Origin: Anaerolineaceae bacterium
GTDB taxonomy: Bacteria; Chloroflexota; Anaerolineae; Aggregatilineales; Phototrophicaceae
Length of the DNA: 64,000 nucleotides
NCBI GenBank assembly: GCA_002699585.1
Contig: PABP01000008.1
Span: 86,471-150,470 of the forward strand
Direction: 5' to 3'
Shown: positions 40,796 to 49,636 of the stretch, piece by piece
Layout: each line of letters starts with the position of its first letter
Numbering within the stretch: position 1 is the stretch's first letter
Position numbers and translations under genes: made by a program
Notes under the pieces: model-generated
Database searches by the model: none
Seen by the model: the letters and a program-made list of their open reading frames with translations, nothing else
What the model was told of the DNA's origin: nothing

Positions 40796-41407
40796 CTATG
40801 GGCGTGGATCAGGCACATCCTGGCTGCGTTGACGATACAACGAGGGCACGATGGCCTCTTCCATCGCATTCACATCGAGCGCCATGCCCAGGAACTGGCA
40901 AACTTGCTCGGCGATATTGCGCGGCTCTTCGATGAGTTGGTGATGATGCACGTAATTCACTTGTAGGTTCTTCTGGGATTCCAGCCAGCGTTTGGTCTGG
41001 GCCAGGTGGGCGACGCTGTTGGCGCGCAGATCATCACTGACGGGCGCAGTCGATTGCAACTGCTGGCGCATGGCCAACTGCGAACGAATAATCTCGTCCA
41101 TGTCGCGCTCCATGAACAGCACTCGGTAGCGGTAGCCTGTTGGCAGGTAGGGCAGCAGCGGTGAAACCACTTTGACTGCCTTGCCGATGGCATCTGCCAA
41201 CCAGTGATCTTCATGGGTGTGCAGCCGCTTGACGGGTTCCAGTTCATAATAACCGCGCGGGTTATTGGCATCCGCCGGACGATGGTCATCGTACAGCAGC
41301 GGTACACCGCCAGCGAGCAGCATTTGCATCATGGCACTGGTACCGGAGCGCGGCAGGCCAGAGACGACAAGGATGTAGTTGGTTGATTTTTTGCGAAATA
41401 GGTTCAT
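40796..41407 (-). CDS. Sulfotransferase-like protein
   Basis: About 203 residues. VVSGLPRSGTSAMMQMLLAG is the PAPS 5'-phosphosulfate-binding loop of sulfotransferases; VLFMERDMDEIIRSQLAMRQ is the 3'-phosphate-binding region with its Arg. The protein is shorter than most sulfotransferases and resembles the minimal bacterial group. ATG 41407 is chosen over 41413 because AAAGGA is then six bases away. A hairpin AAACAGCC-CA-GGCTGTTT (about 40674-40691) downstream may end the transcript. Confidence 0.75.
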   Translation of the reverse strand: MNLFRKKSTNYILVVSGLPRSGTSAMMQMLLAGGVPLLYDDHRPADANNPRGYYELEPVKRLHTHEDHWLADAIGKAVKVVSPLLPYLPTGYRYRVLFMERDMDEIIRSQLAMRQQLQSTAPVSDDLRANSVAHLAQTKRWLESQKNLQVNYVHHHQLIEEPRNIAEQVCQFLGMALDVNAMEEAIVPSLYRQRSQDVPDPRP

Positions 41408-41455
41408 GGGCATCCTTTAATAAGGCCATGATAACTGGGGCATCAAGACGCCGCA

Positions 41456-42196
41456 ATGGTCAGCGTGGAAACTGTGGGAATCAGGATGCACAGCACGTTG
41501 ATCTCACAGGTAAGCGTCGGATGGGGCAGGGCCTATGAACGGGCTTTATGGTGGCGAATGAACCGTTGGCGTTATTCAGAAGATGCTATACTGCATGTGA
41601 GATTAGAGCAGACGCTAAACTTAAGGGAGTCCTACATTCGTACGCGAGAAGGGTACTATATAATCAAGCGGCTGAAGTCATTATGGCTGATTTTTCTGCT
41701 TGTTGGTGCAGGACTAGCCTGTAATCTTTCAACGGGCGTTCCCACCCCGACACAGTCATCTGACGTCGTCAACCAGACCCCATCCATTGTGCCGCCTATT
41801 ACGGTCGTGGTGCGTCATACTCCCACGCTGATTGGCGTGCCAGGTCTGCAACAACCAACCACCATCCCTGTGACGAGTGTTCCGGCTCTAGGGGCGAGTT
41901 GCCAGGTATACACAACCTATTCCGGCGTCAAACCCGAAAATAAACTCAGCATGCGGGAATCCCCTAATTCGACCGCCACACAAGTTTATCGTGTTCCGAA
42001 TTTTGCGGAGGTTTTGCTTGTCCCCAACTCGACTGAAGTTGAGGCCGAGGGCTACCATTGGCTGAACGTCATGTATATCGATGCAGCCGGGATACGCTAC
42101 TGGGGTTGGATCGCGCGTGATTCCTATGCGATTAACGGTGTGCGCGACCCATCCATTGCCACATTGCGCTCAACCGGGCGGCAGGCCGACTGTTAG
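41456..42196 (+). CDS. Secreted or lipoprotein-like protein with SH3-like domain, start uncertain
   Basis: The C-terminal part (from about 41900) has a bacterial SH3-like fold: LSMRESPNSTATQVYRVPNF, EVLLVPNSTEVEAEGYHWLN, YWGWIARDSYAI. A hydrophobic export segment LKSLWLIFLLVGAGLACNLS precedes a Pro/Thr-rich linker; the Cys may be lipidated although the lipobox is imperfect. The frame extends to ATG 41456, but the first 60 residues look non-coding. A -10-like TATACT (41587-41592) and an AAGGGAG (41623-41629) followed by an in-frame ATT lie inside that stretch, so the true start is probably close to 41636 with a rare codon. Confidence 0.6.
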   Translation: MVSVETVGIRMHSTLISQVSVGWGRAYERALWWRMNRWRYSEDAILHVRLEQTLNLRESYIRTREGYYIIKRLKSLWLIFLLVGAGLACNLSTGVPTPTQSSDVVNQTPSIVPPITVVVRHTPTLIGVPGLQQPTTIPVTSVPALGASCQVYTTYSGVKPENKLSMRESPNSTATQVYRVPNFAEVLLVPNSTEVEAEGYHWLNVMYIDAAGIRYWGWIARDSYAINGVRDPSIATLRSTGRQADC

Positions 42197-42221
42197 GCTA
42201 TTGCCCTGGTTGATGGCGACG

Positions 42222-42872
42222 TTAGTTTCGCTGTGCAGCCGCCACATAACGCTCGGCGAGTTCGCGTAGGCCCTCCCAATCTCGATCATGGGTCAGCATG
42301 GGGCTAACCAGACTGCTGCCGATACCCAATGCCATACATCCGGCACTCAGGTAATCGGCCATATTACTCAGGTTGATGCCGCCAGTCGGCATCAGGCACA
42401 CATCAGGCAGGGGGGCTAAAACGGCTTTCATGTAACTGGGGCCGAGTGCTGTTGCCGGGAACACTTTGACAATGTCGGCCCCGGCTTGCCATGCCGTGTC
42501 GATTTCCGTCGGCGTATAGGCCCCCGGCGCACACAGGATGTCATTCTGGTTGGCCAGTTCGATCATATCCATCACGACCGTTGGCGACACCAACAACTGC
42601 GCCCCGGCATCAATTGCCGCCTGGGCATCGTCCCGGTTTCGTACGGAGCCAATACCAACAATGGCCTCACCATCGTCGAAAATACGGTTGTTTTTGCGTA
42701 ATTGTTTCACAGCCTTGAGCGCATCGCGATTGGTCAGGGTAAACTCCATGCAGCGGATGCCTGCGTCGAGCAGGGTTTGGGCCAGTGGCTCGAATGCACT
42801 GAGGTCATCCAGCCGGATGATGGCCGTAATACGTGATTCAATCAGGGTGCTGCGTAAAGTTTCACGGGTCAT
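42222..42872 (-). CDS. eda: KDPG/KHG aldolase
   Basis: About 216 residues, class I aldolase. Catalytic residues are visible: Glu43 in CMEFTLTNRD and the Schiff-base Lys136 in ADIVKVFPATALGP; phosphate-binding MPTGGINLSN follows. It cleaves 2-dehydro-3-deoxy-6-phosphogluconate or 4-hydroxy-2-oxoglutarate to pyruvate. GIGSVRN replaces the usual GAGTV motif. ATG 42872 with AAGGTGA upstream is preferred to the longer frame. It is divergent from the SDR gene at 43053, the pair suiting an oxidised-sugar or uronate route. Confidence 0.88.
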   Translation of the reverse strand: MTRETLRSTLIESRITAIIRLDDLSAFEPLAQTLLDAGIRCMEFTLTNRDALKAVKQLRKNNRIFDDGEAIVGIGSVRNRDDAQAAIDAGAQLLVSPTVVMDMIELANQNDILCAPGAYTPTEIDTAWQAGADIVKVFPATALGPSYMKAVLAPLPDVCLMPTGGINLSNMADYLSAGCMALGIGSSLVSPMLTHDRDWEGLRELAERYVAAAQRN

Positions 42873-42967
42873 TCGATTTTTCACCTTATACAAGATAAGA
42901 AGCGTCAAAATAATATCATTGATTCAGTAACAGAGTATGCCGCAGATCAAGGCGGTTGCCTGCTGAA

Positions 42968-43020
42968 TGGTCTATTTGGTACAAGCGAAGTTCGCGCTAG
43001 AGTAGGGTACAGTTAGACCA
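42968..43020. promoter_or_regulatory. Dyad between the divergent aldolase and dehydrogenase genes
   Basis: TGGTCTA (42968-42974) and TAGACCA (43014-43020) form a 7-bp inverted repeat 39 bases apart, and TTGGTACAA lies just inside the left arm. The position in a shared promoter region suggests an operator, but no regulator gene is adjacent. Confidence 0.3.
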
Positions 43021-43052
43021 TACGGTTCAGATCAATCAGGAGGTAAGAGACG

Positions 43053-43817
43053 ATGTCAGAGCAAGCATTGCGTGTGATCGTAACCGGGGCAGGGCGCGGT
43101 ATTGGCCATGAGATCGTGCGTGCCTTCGTGCGTCAGGGTGCATTTGTCTCCCTCAGTGATATTGATGGTGCCGCCGCCGAACAGGCCGCTGACCAGATCA
43201 ACGCCGAGCTATCCGAAGATCGTGTACGAGCTTATGAAGTCGATGTGGCCGATGTAGAGGCTGTCGACCAGATGATGGATGACTTCAGCGGGCACGTTGG
43301 GCCGATTACGACGGTCATTGCCAATGCGGGTGTCACGGTCTACAAGCCGTTTTTAGAAACAGATGTCGATCTGTTTGATCGCATTGTGGGTATCAACGTG
43401 CGCGGGACCTACTTTACCGCCCAGGCCGGGGCCAAGCGTATGGTCGAAAACCAGGTTCCGGGCCGGATTGTGCTGCTATCGTCGGTTACGGGCCAGCGTG
43501 CGTTCCGGGATTTTAGCCTTTACAGCACGACCAAAGCGGCTGTGGCTATGATGGCCCAGGCGATGGCGCTGGAATTGGGCGAGTTTGGCATCAACGTGAA
43601 TGCCATCAGCCCTGGTGCGATCCTGACGGAGCGTACCCGGCGCGAGGAGCCTGAATATGGCCCAAGCTGGGCGGAGGTCATTCCCAAGGGACGCGTCGGC
43701 CATGTCGAAGATATCGCCAATACGGCGCTCTGGTTGGCCTCGGATGCGTCCAGCCATGTCACGGGCCAGAATATCGCGGTCGATGGCGGCTGGCTGACCT
43801 ATGGTCGCATTCCGTAA
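43053..43817 (+). CDS. SDR-family oxidoreductase
   Basis: 254 residues. Complete classical SDR motifs: VTGAGRGIGHEI for NAD(P), NAG in VIANAGVT, catalytic Ser in LLSSVTG and YSTTK (Tyr-x-x-x-Lys). AISPGAI and ITERT-like loop follow, and the end GQNIAVDGGWLTYG is standard. GGAGG precedes the ATG. An Asp in SLSDIDG at the end of the second strand argues for NAD+. Together with the KDPG aldolase it may act on a sugar acid. Confidence 0.88.
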   Translation: MSEQALRVIVTGAGRGIGHEIVRAFVRQGAFVSLSDIDGAAAEQAADQINAELSEDRVRAYEVDVADVEAVDQMMDDFSGHVGPITTVIANAGVTVYKPFLETDVDLFDRIVGINVRGTYFTAQAGAKRMVENQVPGRIVLLSSVTGQRAFRDFSLYSTTKAAVAMMAQAMALELGEFGINVNAISPGAILTERTRREEPEYGPSWAEVIPKGRVGHVEDIANTALWLASDASSHVTGQNIAVDGGWLTYGRIP

Positions 43818-43846
43818 TAGCTCCCTGATATGACTACCTTACCTTC

Positions 43847-43879
43847 AACAACGGCCCTGCTTGATGCGGGGCCGTTGTT
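43847..43879. terminator. Bidirectional hairpin between convergent genes
   Basis: AACAACGGCCC pairs fully with GGGCCGTTGTT across an 11-base loop. Placed between two convergent genes (stops at 43817 and 43899). Confidence 0.75.
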
Positions 43880-43898
43880 CGTTAGCATGATGTGACTG

Positions 43899-44618
43899 TT
43901 AGCCGCTCATGTCTTCCAGCAAGCCTTCGACCGAAATCGGCAGCGACTGGACTTTGTAGAGCACATCTTCTGTGTAGAGCACAACGACGATGTCACCCAG
44001 GCGTTCGACGCCTTCCGGCAGCGGGATATCGGCCATGACTGTACCCGTCTCGTCAGACTCGGTGCCGCCAAAGTTAGTGAATTCTGAGCCAACCGCGCCG
44101 ATGCCAATTAGCAGAGTTTCGTTTTCTGGCAGGCCATTGGCCACGATCAGCAGGCGCGGACCATTTTCTTCGCTAGCGACAGGCGCAACAGCGATGACCG
44201 GGGCTTCCATCGGGTAGGATTCCGAGGTGACGACCGTTGGCAGGGCACCGGGTTCGACAGCGACTTCACTACACAGCACGGTTGATGCGCCACCTTCCGG
44301 CACGCGGAAGTCATACTGCACATTATCGTAGGTCAGGTTGACGATGTAGCCGCGTGTAATCACCTGCGAGTACGCCTGACCTTCAGCCGGGCATCCCAGG
44401 CTGGAATCGTTGAAGACCTGTTGAGAAAAACTATACTGCTGTAACTGGTCGAGGGTGAGTTCAGCAGAGATGCGTGCGTTGAGGGCAGCCAGCGCAGTTT
44501 CGACTTCAACGGGTACATCATTGTCAGGTGTGGCTTCTGGCGTGGCCTGGGCCAGTACAAAGGGAACGGCCATCAGTGTGAGCAACCCGATTGCAAGGGC
44601 ATATACGAGACGTTTCAT
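43899..44618 (-). CDS. Secreted protein, unknown function
   Basis: 239 residues with a clear signal peptide (MKRLVYALAIGLLTLMAVPF, then VLAQA). The mature part includes DSSLGCPAEGQAYSQVITRG with YIVNLTYDNVQYDFRV, a pattern (SLGCP...G-Y-x-V-x-L-x-Y) I know from several uncharacterised exported proteins of Chloroflexota; the second Cys (TVLCSE) could bond the first. The C-terminal half looks like a beta domain. Function unknown. Confidence 0.7.
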   Translation of the reverse strand: MKRLVYALAIGLLTLMAVPFVLAQATPEATPDNDVPVEVETALAALNARISAELTLDQLQQYSFSQQVFNDSSLGCPAEGQAYSQVITRGYIVNLTYDNVQYDFRVPEGGASTVLCSEVAVEPGALPTVVTSESYPMEAPVIAVAPVASEENGPRLLIVANGLPENETLLIGIGAVGSEFTNFGGTESDETGTVMADIPLPEGVERLGDIVVVLYTEDVLYKVQSLPISVEGLLEDMSG

Positions 44619-44844
44619 GGTCTATCCCATCCTTTTGGTATTCTGTTCGTCAGTTTCTGTTCGTCAAATGATATTCAGAACTTGTGCGTAGATCAGCATT
44701 CAGCCTATCCAAAAAGCTTAAGGGCGACCTCAGCCGCCCGTATAAAGCTTGTTAGATTGTGCTGATTGTAATATAAGTCGTAACGCTGTGGGAATATCAA
44801 GGGATGCGGCAAAACCACCGTCTGCTATACGCCAAGCTAACGCG

Positions 44845-45525
44845 CTAGTCCCCCAGTACTATGGCTAGCGCGAAACCATCATAGCCTTTGCTGCCGACCG
44901 TCTGAATGGCGGTGGCGCTCAGGCGCGGATTGGCGGCGATAAGGTCATTGAATTGGCGCACACCCTGAACATTAGGGTCGCTGGTTTTGGCGTCGATGAC
45001 GGCGCCATCGCGCACTACGTTATCACCTACAATGACCGTTCCGGGCCGTGACAGCTTGAGCGCGTAATCCAGGTATTGTGGATTGCTGGGCTTGTCGGCA
45101 TCGATAAAGATGAAATCGAAGGGGCCTTCGCCTGCCACGACCATCTGCGCCAGGGTATCGACAGCGCGACCAACTCGTATCTCGACCTTGTCGCTCAGTC
45201 CAGCCAGGTCGATGTTTTTCTGGGCGACCTCAGCATGACGCGGGTCGTATTCCAGGGTGATGAGTTGGCCATCTTCAGGCAGGGCACGCGCCATCCAGAT
45301 GGCGCTGTAGCCTGCTAACGTGCCGATTTCCAGAATGCGTTTCGCGCCGCACATCATAGCGAAGAGCATCAGCATTTTGCCCTGGTTGGGCGCAACGTTG
45401 ATCTCGGCCATGCCAGCTTCAATCGTGTTGCTGAGAGTGGCATTCAGCGCGTCATCTGAGGGCACGTAACGCGCTTCCAGATATTGATCGACGGCATGCC
45501 ACATGGCATAGGGGTTATCTGGCAT
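44845..45525 (-). CDS. Class I SAM-dependent O-methyltransferase
   Basis: 226 residues of the caffeoyl-CoA/catechol O-methyltransferase type: RILEIGTLAGYSAIWMARAL is the SAM-binding motif I, LITLEYDPRHAEVAQKNIDL motif II, FDFIFIDADKPSNPQYLDYA the metal-binding Asp cluster, and VGDNVVRDGAVID the third block. It needs a divalent metal and methylates a catechol-like hydroxyl; the substrate is not predictable. AGGAGG before ATG is strong. It is 12 bases downstream of the esterase gene. Confidence 0.88.
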   Translation of the reverse strand: MPDNPYAMWHAVDQYLEARYVPSDDALNATLSNTIEAGMAEINVAPNQGKMLMLFAMMCGAKRILEIGTLAGYSAIWMARALPEDGQLITLEYDPRHAEVAQKNIDLAGLSDKVEIRVGRAVDTLAQMVVAGEGPFDFIFIDADKPSNPQYLDYALKLSRPGTVIVGDNVVRDGAVIDAKTSDPNVQGVRQFNDLIAANPRLSATAIQTVGSKGYDGFALAIVLGD

Positions 45526-45537
45526 ATGCGGACCTCC

Positions 45538-46194
45538 TTAGCCCGGTAATTTTTGGGCGAAGAGCCATTCGTACAGGGCATCATCGGCATAGGCTGGCAC
45601 CCATGAGGCGTGATCGACGCCGGGGTAGATCGTCACTTTGAGTTTATCGGCATGGGCGGCTTTGAGCGCATCGACCATCTGCGTGGTTTCTTCAACAGGG
45701 ACCACGTCGTCGGCATCGCCATGGAATACCCAGATGGGCATATGGGCGATTTTGTGGGCGTCTTCTGGATTGGTGCGCCCACAGATGGGGGCAATCGCCG
45801 CGAACTGGTCAGGATGGGCGGCTGCCCAGGACCATGTCCCCGCGCCGCCATTGCTGAGGCCGGTCAGGTACATGCGATCCTGGTCGATGTTGTGATTGGG
45901 CAGGGCGGCTTCTAGCAGGATTTGCATCGTGGGTACGATATTCGACCAGCGCATCTCAAGGGGCAACTGCGGGGCGATGACAATCGCCGGGACTTCGCGC
46001 CCATTTTCTATTTCATAGGGCAGGCCGTGTAGCTTGACCAGATCCAGGTCGGTGCCGCGCTCGCCGCTGCCATGCAAGGAAATAATCAGCGGCACCCTTT
46101 GTTCCCCGGTGTAGTCATCGGGGTAGTAAGTGAGGAAGGGCATCTGGCTGATGGGGCCATCGCCTATGTCGAATGTTCCGGTTTCGGTACGCAT
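45538..46194 (-). CDS. Alpha/beta hydrolase, phospholipase/carboxylesterase type
   Basis: About 218 residues. LIISLHGSGERGTDLDLVKL forms the oxyanion region, YLTGLSNGGAGTWSWAAAHP the nucleophile elbow (GLSNGG), FHGDADDVVPVEET the acid and VDHASWVP the His. This layout is that of predicted peptidase/esterases used in natural polymer breakdown. ATG 46194 with AAAGGAG eight bases upstream is chosen; the longer frame to 46257 lacks a site. Pirin upstream and O-methyltransferase downstream are in the same direction. Confidence 0.85.
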   Translation of the reverse strand: MRTETGTFDIGDGPISQMPFLTYYPDDYTGEQRVPLIISLHGSGERGTDLDLVKLHGLPYEIENGREVPAIVIAPQLPLEMRWSNIVPTMQILLEAALPNHNIDQDRMYLTGLSNGGAGTWSWAAAHPDQFAAIAPICGRTNPEDAHKIAHMPIWVFHGDADDVVPVEETTQMVDALKAAHADKLKVTIYPGVDHASWVPAYADDALYEWLFAQKLPG

Positions 46195-46315
46195 GTTTCG
46201 CACTCCTTTGTGTTGGTTCCGGCATACTGCTGTCGGAATGCATATGTCATGCAGCATTATGCCGGAACGTGCGCGGAAGTGCTATAGCGCCAAAAACGGT
46301 ATGAACCGCAATACG

Positions 46316-47110
46316 CTAGTTCGCAATGAAGGGCTTGAGGTAGTAGCTCATATAGCGCAAGGGTTGGTCCGTGCTGGATGTGAGCGTAACGGCGGGCATA
46401 TCAGGCCGCGCCAGCAGGACATCATACTGGCCAACGGCGACCTCGCCCTGGGGCAGTTGGGCTGTTCCCGCGCCATCGGTGACGTACAGGAACAGGTCTT
46501 CGCCAGCATGGGGCGCTTCGACGGTGGTTGTACCGCTGCCATCGACCCAGGTGGCGGTCAAGCGGGCGGTGACGTGCTGCTCGATGGGGGAGTCATCGCC
46601 AACGAGGCTGTAGACATCAGCATCACCCACGCGCCGTACGGGCAGGGCGTCCTTGCTCAACTGCTGATAATGCGGCTCCAGGCCGCGATGCTCCAAATCG
46701 GCTACAAACCAAATCTGGATTACGCGCGTTGGATCGTCAGATAGGTTCAGTTCCTGGTGCTCGATGTAATCACCCGCGAACATGCGCTGAAGTTCGCCCG
46801 CTTTGATGACGCCGCGACCGCCCGTGCTGTCCTCGTGATACAGCTCGCCTTCGATCACCCAGGTATAGATTTCCAGGCCGCGATGCGGGTGCCAGGTGAA
46901 ACCATTATGGGGTGCGATGCGCGTCATGTGGGCGGTCAGCATGCCACTGAGGCGCTGCAACGGCGACCATCCGCCGACGGCGAAATGCGAGTGCAGCCAG
47001 TGGATCGGGTGAATGGTGGGGAAGGTGCTGGCGCTGAAGTGCTGCACCGATGCGTCTTGGACAAAACCCGGCTCTATCGCCGAGCGTAATAAGGGAATAT
47101 CGACTGCCAT
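46316..47110 (-). CDS. Pirin family protein
   Basis: About 264 residues, a bicupin. GFTWHPHRGLEIYTWVIEGE carries the first two His metal ligands and AGDYIEHQELN the remaining His and Glu, so the N-terminal iron site is complete. Pirins include quercetin dioxygenases and redox-sensitive regulators. ATG 47110 is preferred to 47146 because GAGAGAAG lies upstream. First gene of a probable pirin-esterase-O-methyltransferase operon, which would suit breakdown or modification of an aromatic compound. Confidence 0.88.
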   Translation of the reverse strand: MAVDIPLLRSAIEPGFVQDASVQHFSASTFPTIHPIHWLHSHFAVGGWSPLQRLSGMLTAHMTRIAPHNGFTWHPHRGLEIYTWVIEGELYHEDSTGGRGVIKAGELQRMFAGDYIEHQELNLSDDPTRVIQIWFVADLEHRGLEPHYQQLSKDALPVRRVGDADVYSLVGDDSPIEQHVTARLTATWVDGSGTTTVEAPHAGEDLFLYVTDGAGTAQLPQGEVAVGQYDVLLARPDMPAVTLTSSTDQPLRYMSYYLKPFIAN

Positions 47111-47209
47111 GTTTGCCAACTTCTCTCTATTCGGACTAGCGTCCATTTTAGCATAGGTTTATTGGAAAGGGGTTAGCGTGAACTACCTAAAATGCTGACT
47201 AAACTGAGA

Positions 47210-48319
47210 TTAAATTCGAGACGATTGAATATCCACTAAATGGTATTGTCTTGAAATATTGTTAGTTAGGTATCGTCCAACAGTATCGAACGAGGGCTTT
47301 AGTGTTGCTTCGTTTACTCCCTGTATCTGCAATAGGCGTAGCAATTCTAAGTGCTCTGTTGCAGGTAAAGTTAGCTTGATTAGCGGTGATTCTAGAAAGA
47401 CAAGTTCGTCTTGATTGTTGCTAATGTTTTCAATGCTTTCTATGGGAATTTGGTCTATAGTTCGCCATTGACCTGTGCGAAGGAAATGATCGTTCATTGC
47501 TAGATCGACAGAGAATAGTCCTTTTTGCGCTCGAAGGTAATCAATTTTACTGGTGTAAGGTTGGTCAAACCATAAGTCACTGTGGTGAAAAGCAGGCTGG
47601 TAGATTGCCCAGATTGCTAGTTTGTCTGGCTTGTTTTCTGATACCTCTTCCCAATGTATTGGGTCGCTAGCTGCAAACCATACAGCAGCAAGTGGATCGT
47701 ATGTCCAGTCAATCAATCTTGTGGGAACACCATGGTGCTGCGCAAGCATAGCCTCAATTCGAACCCTAAATAGCTCCTGATCTTCACCTTTGATTCTGCC
47801 AGTAACTGAGTAGAAAAGATTTTCTCGTCCTACTGATGCTACTCTTGACCTGATGACGCCTTCATTGTTGTACAGTGTTTGGCTTTTCAGTTCCCATACG
47901 AATGCTCTTTCTGTATTAAATGTTGCACCATAGTCAGGAATGACAAGGCCAATTTGGTCGGACTGCCTAATGAAATGATATATTAGGTCTGCTTCTAGGT
48001 CAGTTTGGGCAAAGAAACTGTTTATGCGCTCATGAAAATCTTCAAAATCAAGACCCAAATTGTTGTTTGAGTCCTCAAACATAGACTCTGCGACTGTTTT
48101 GTAAATTCGACCTTCCAACGCTAGATGAATTAGTTCCTTTAACATCGGATTGCGAATGGACGTAGGCTCCAATTTCCATTCCGAACTTGCTTGACCTCGG
48201 AAAACCCATTCGCATCTTTCTTGATTTGGTAGAGTCCAGTGATGTTCGACTAATCGTAGATAATCCAAAAACTCTTTAGCTGTATCTTTTCTAATGATTT
48301 TAATGCCTGTTTTGGTCAT
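47210..48319 (-). CDS. FRG-domain protein
   Basis: 369 residues. CEWVFRGQASSEWKLEPTSI is the name-giving FRG motif (F-R-G-Q), and MLAQHHGVPTRLIDWTYDPL with AVWFAAS is the second signature of the domain. The biochemical role of FRG domains is not known; they occur in mobile and possibly defence-related genes. Its base composition is much more AT-rich than its neighbours, and the gene is alone, which suggests horizontal transfer. Full-length by comparison with the domain's usual size, with about 100 residues of unique sequence at the C-terminus. Confidence 0.85.
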   Translation of the reverse strand: MTKTGIKIIRKDTAKEFLDYLRLVEHHWTLPNQERCEWVFRGQASSEWKLEPTSIRNPMLKELIHLALEGRIYKTVAESMFEDSNNNLGLDFEDFHERINSFFAQTDLEADLIYHFIRQSDQIGLVIPDYGATFNTERAFVWELKSQTLYNNEGVIRSRVASVGRENLFYSVTGRIKGEDQELFRVRIEAMLAQHHGVPTRLIDWTYDPLAAVWFAASDPIHWEEVSENKPDKLAIWAIYQPAFHHSDLWFDQPYTSKIDYLRAQKGLFSVDLAMNDHFLRTGQWRTIDQIPIESIENISNNQDELVFLESPLIKLTLPATEHLELLRLLQIQGVNEATLKPSFDTVGRYLTNNISRQYHLVDIQSSRI

Positions 48320-48413
48320 GATAGTCCTGCGAAATTAAGCGATAGAGATAATAATAGGCGAGTTGTTTCGCTTGCGCAAAAAAATGTGTTGATAATTGTT
48401 ATGTGGTAGATCA

Positions 48414-48522
48414 GACCCCTCCTCTAAATCTCCTCCCCGAAGGAGAGGAGACTTTTATCTGCTCCCAAATAGAATAGAAAGGCATCCTTCCTCCTTCGGG
48501 GGAAGGACTGAGGATGGGGGTC
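48414..48522 (+). repeat. GACCCC repeat, full-length 109-bp copy
   Basis: Begins GACCCCTCCTCTAAATCTCC and ends GAGGATGGGGGTC: the ends are inverted repeats. Modules A and B and the linker are as in the copy at 35151, which it matches closely, especially from the GGCATCCTTCCTCCTTCGGG segment on. Confidence 0.8.
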
Positions 48523-48607
48523 GACAAGCAAAATACGGCAGTAAACTGCACGCTGCGCAGGTGTGTTATCATTGACCTATCGTCGTAAAGTCAAATCACT
48601 AAACCTT

Positions 48608-49636
48608 ATGAGTCGTCGCATGACCATGACTGACATCAGCCAACTGGCGGGTGTCTCCGTATCGACCGTATCGCGTGCCCTGAATGGCAGCACCGCTATT
48701 CCTGAGGCCACGCGCGAGCGGATTGTTCGCATTGCCCGTGACCATAATTACGTGGTCGATGGCCGCGCCCGGAACTTCCGTTTGCAGCGCTCGCAGACGC
48801 TGGCGCTGGTTTTCCCCTATCTGGGTGATAGCCGTCGCATGATCTCCGACCCGTTTTATATGGAAATTATGGGGGCCATCACCGATGCGCTGGATGATTA
48901 CGACTATGATCTCGTCGTGTCGCGGGTTCCGGCGCTGGATGATAGCTGGTGCCAGAAATATGCCAGTCAGCAGCGCGTCGATGGCGTGTTCGTGGTCGAT
49001 CGCAGCGTGGATGATATCAGCTTGCAAACGCTTAAATCGCTGGGGGCGAATGTGGTCATCTGGGGGGCACCCATGCCGGAAGATGACCTGGTTTCAGTCG
49101 GCTGTGACAGCATCGCTGGCGGGCGAAAAGCGGTCGAGCATTTGCTCAGTCTGGGTCGGCGAAAGATTGGCTTTATTGGTGGGCCACAAGGCATGGTCGA
49201 GACGCATCAGCGCTATATTGGCTATCAGCAGGCGTTGGAAGCGGCGCGTATGCCGATTCTGTCGGAACAGGTGGCTTTCACGGATTTTACGCCGGCGCAG
49301 GGTGTCGCCGCCGCCGAGCGAATGCTAGCTGCCGAGCCGGACCTCGATGGCCTGTTCGTGTGCAGTGACTTCATGTCGATTGGCATCATGGAATCTTTAC
49401 GGGCGCAGGGTCGGCGCGTGCCTGATGACATCTCGCTGGTGGGCTACGACGATATTCAACTGGCCGCGTTTTGCAGCCCGCCGCTGACGACCATTCGCCA
49501 GCCCATTGAGCAGGGCGGTCGGCTGATGGTGTCCAAAATGCTCGAACTGATTGACGGGCACGCGACAGATTCCGCCACGCTACCCATCGACCTGATCGTG
49601 CGTGAGTCGTGTGGCGCTCAGGGTGTGGCCGGGTAG
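48608..49636 (+). CDS. LacI family transcriptional regulator
   Basis: About 342 residues. HTH TMTDISQLAGVSVSTVSRAL, hinge region VDGRARNFRLQRSQTLALVF, and effector domain ending in TTIRQPIEQGGRLMVSKMLE. ATG 48608 is chosen near the HTH; the frame to 48563 is upstream of it. No strong ribosome site. It lies at the edge of the sugar-catabolism region (dehydrogenases on one side, ABC importer further on) and is the best candidate to bind the operator TGCAATCGTTTGCA at 53664. Its 3' end overlaps the convergent SDR gene by 19 bases. Confidence 0.9.
   Translation: MSRRMTMTDISQLAGVSVSTVSRALNGSTAIPEATRERIVRIARDHNYVVDGRARNFRLQRSQTLALVFPYLGDSRRMISDPFYMEIMGAITDALDDYDYDLVVSRVPALDDSWCQKYASQQRVDGVFVVDRSVDDISLQTLKSLGANVVIWGAPMPEDDLVSVGCDSIAGGRKAVEHLLSLGRRKIGFIGGPQGMVETHQRYIGYQQALEAARMPILSEQVAFTDFTPAQGVAAAERMLAAEPDLDGLFVCSDFMSIGIMESLRAQGRRVPDDISLVGYDDIQLAAFCSPPLTTIRQPIEQGGRLMVSKMLELIDGHATDSATLPIDLIVRESCGAQGVAG

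Noticed and set aside
48320..48560. Second LacI operator before the 48608 regulator
   Set aside because: No dyad similar to TGCAATCGTTTGCA was found; the region is occupied by the repeat copy.
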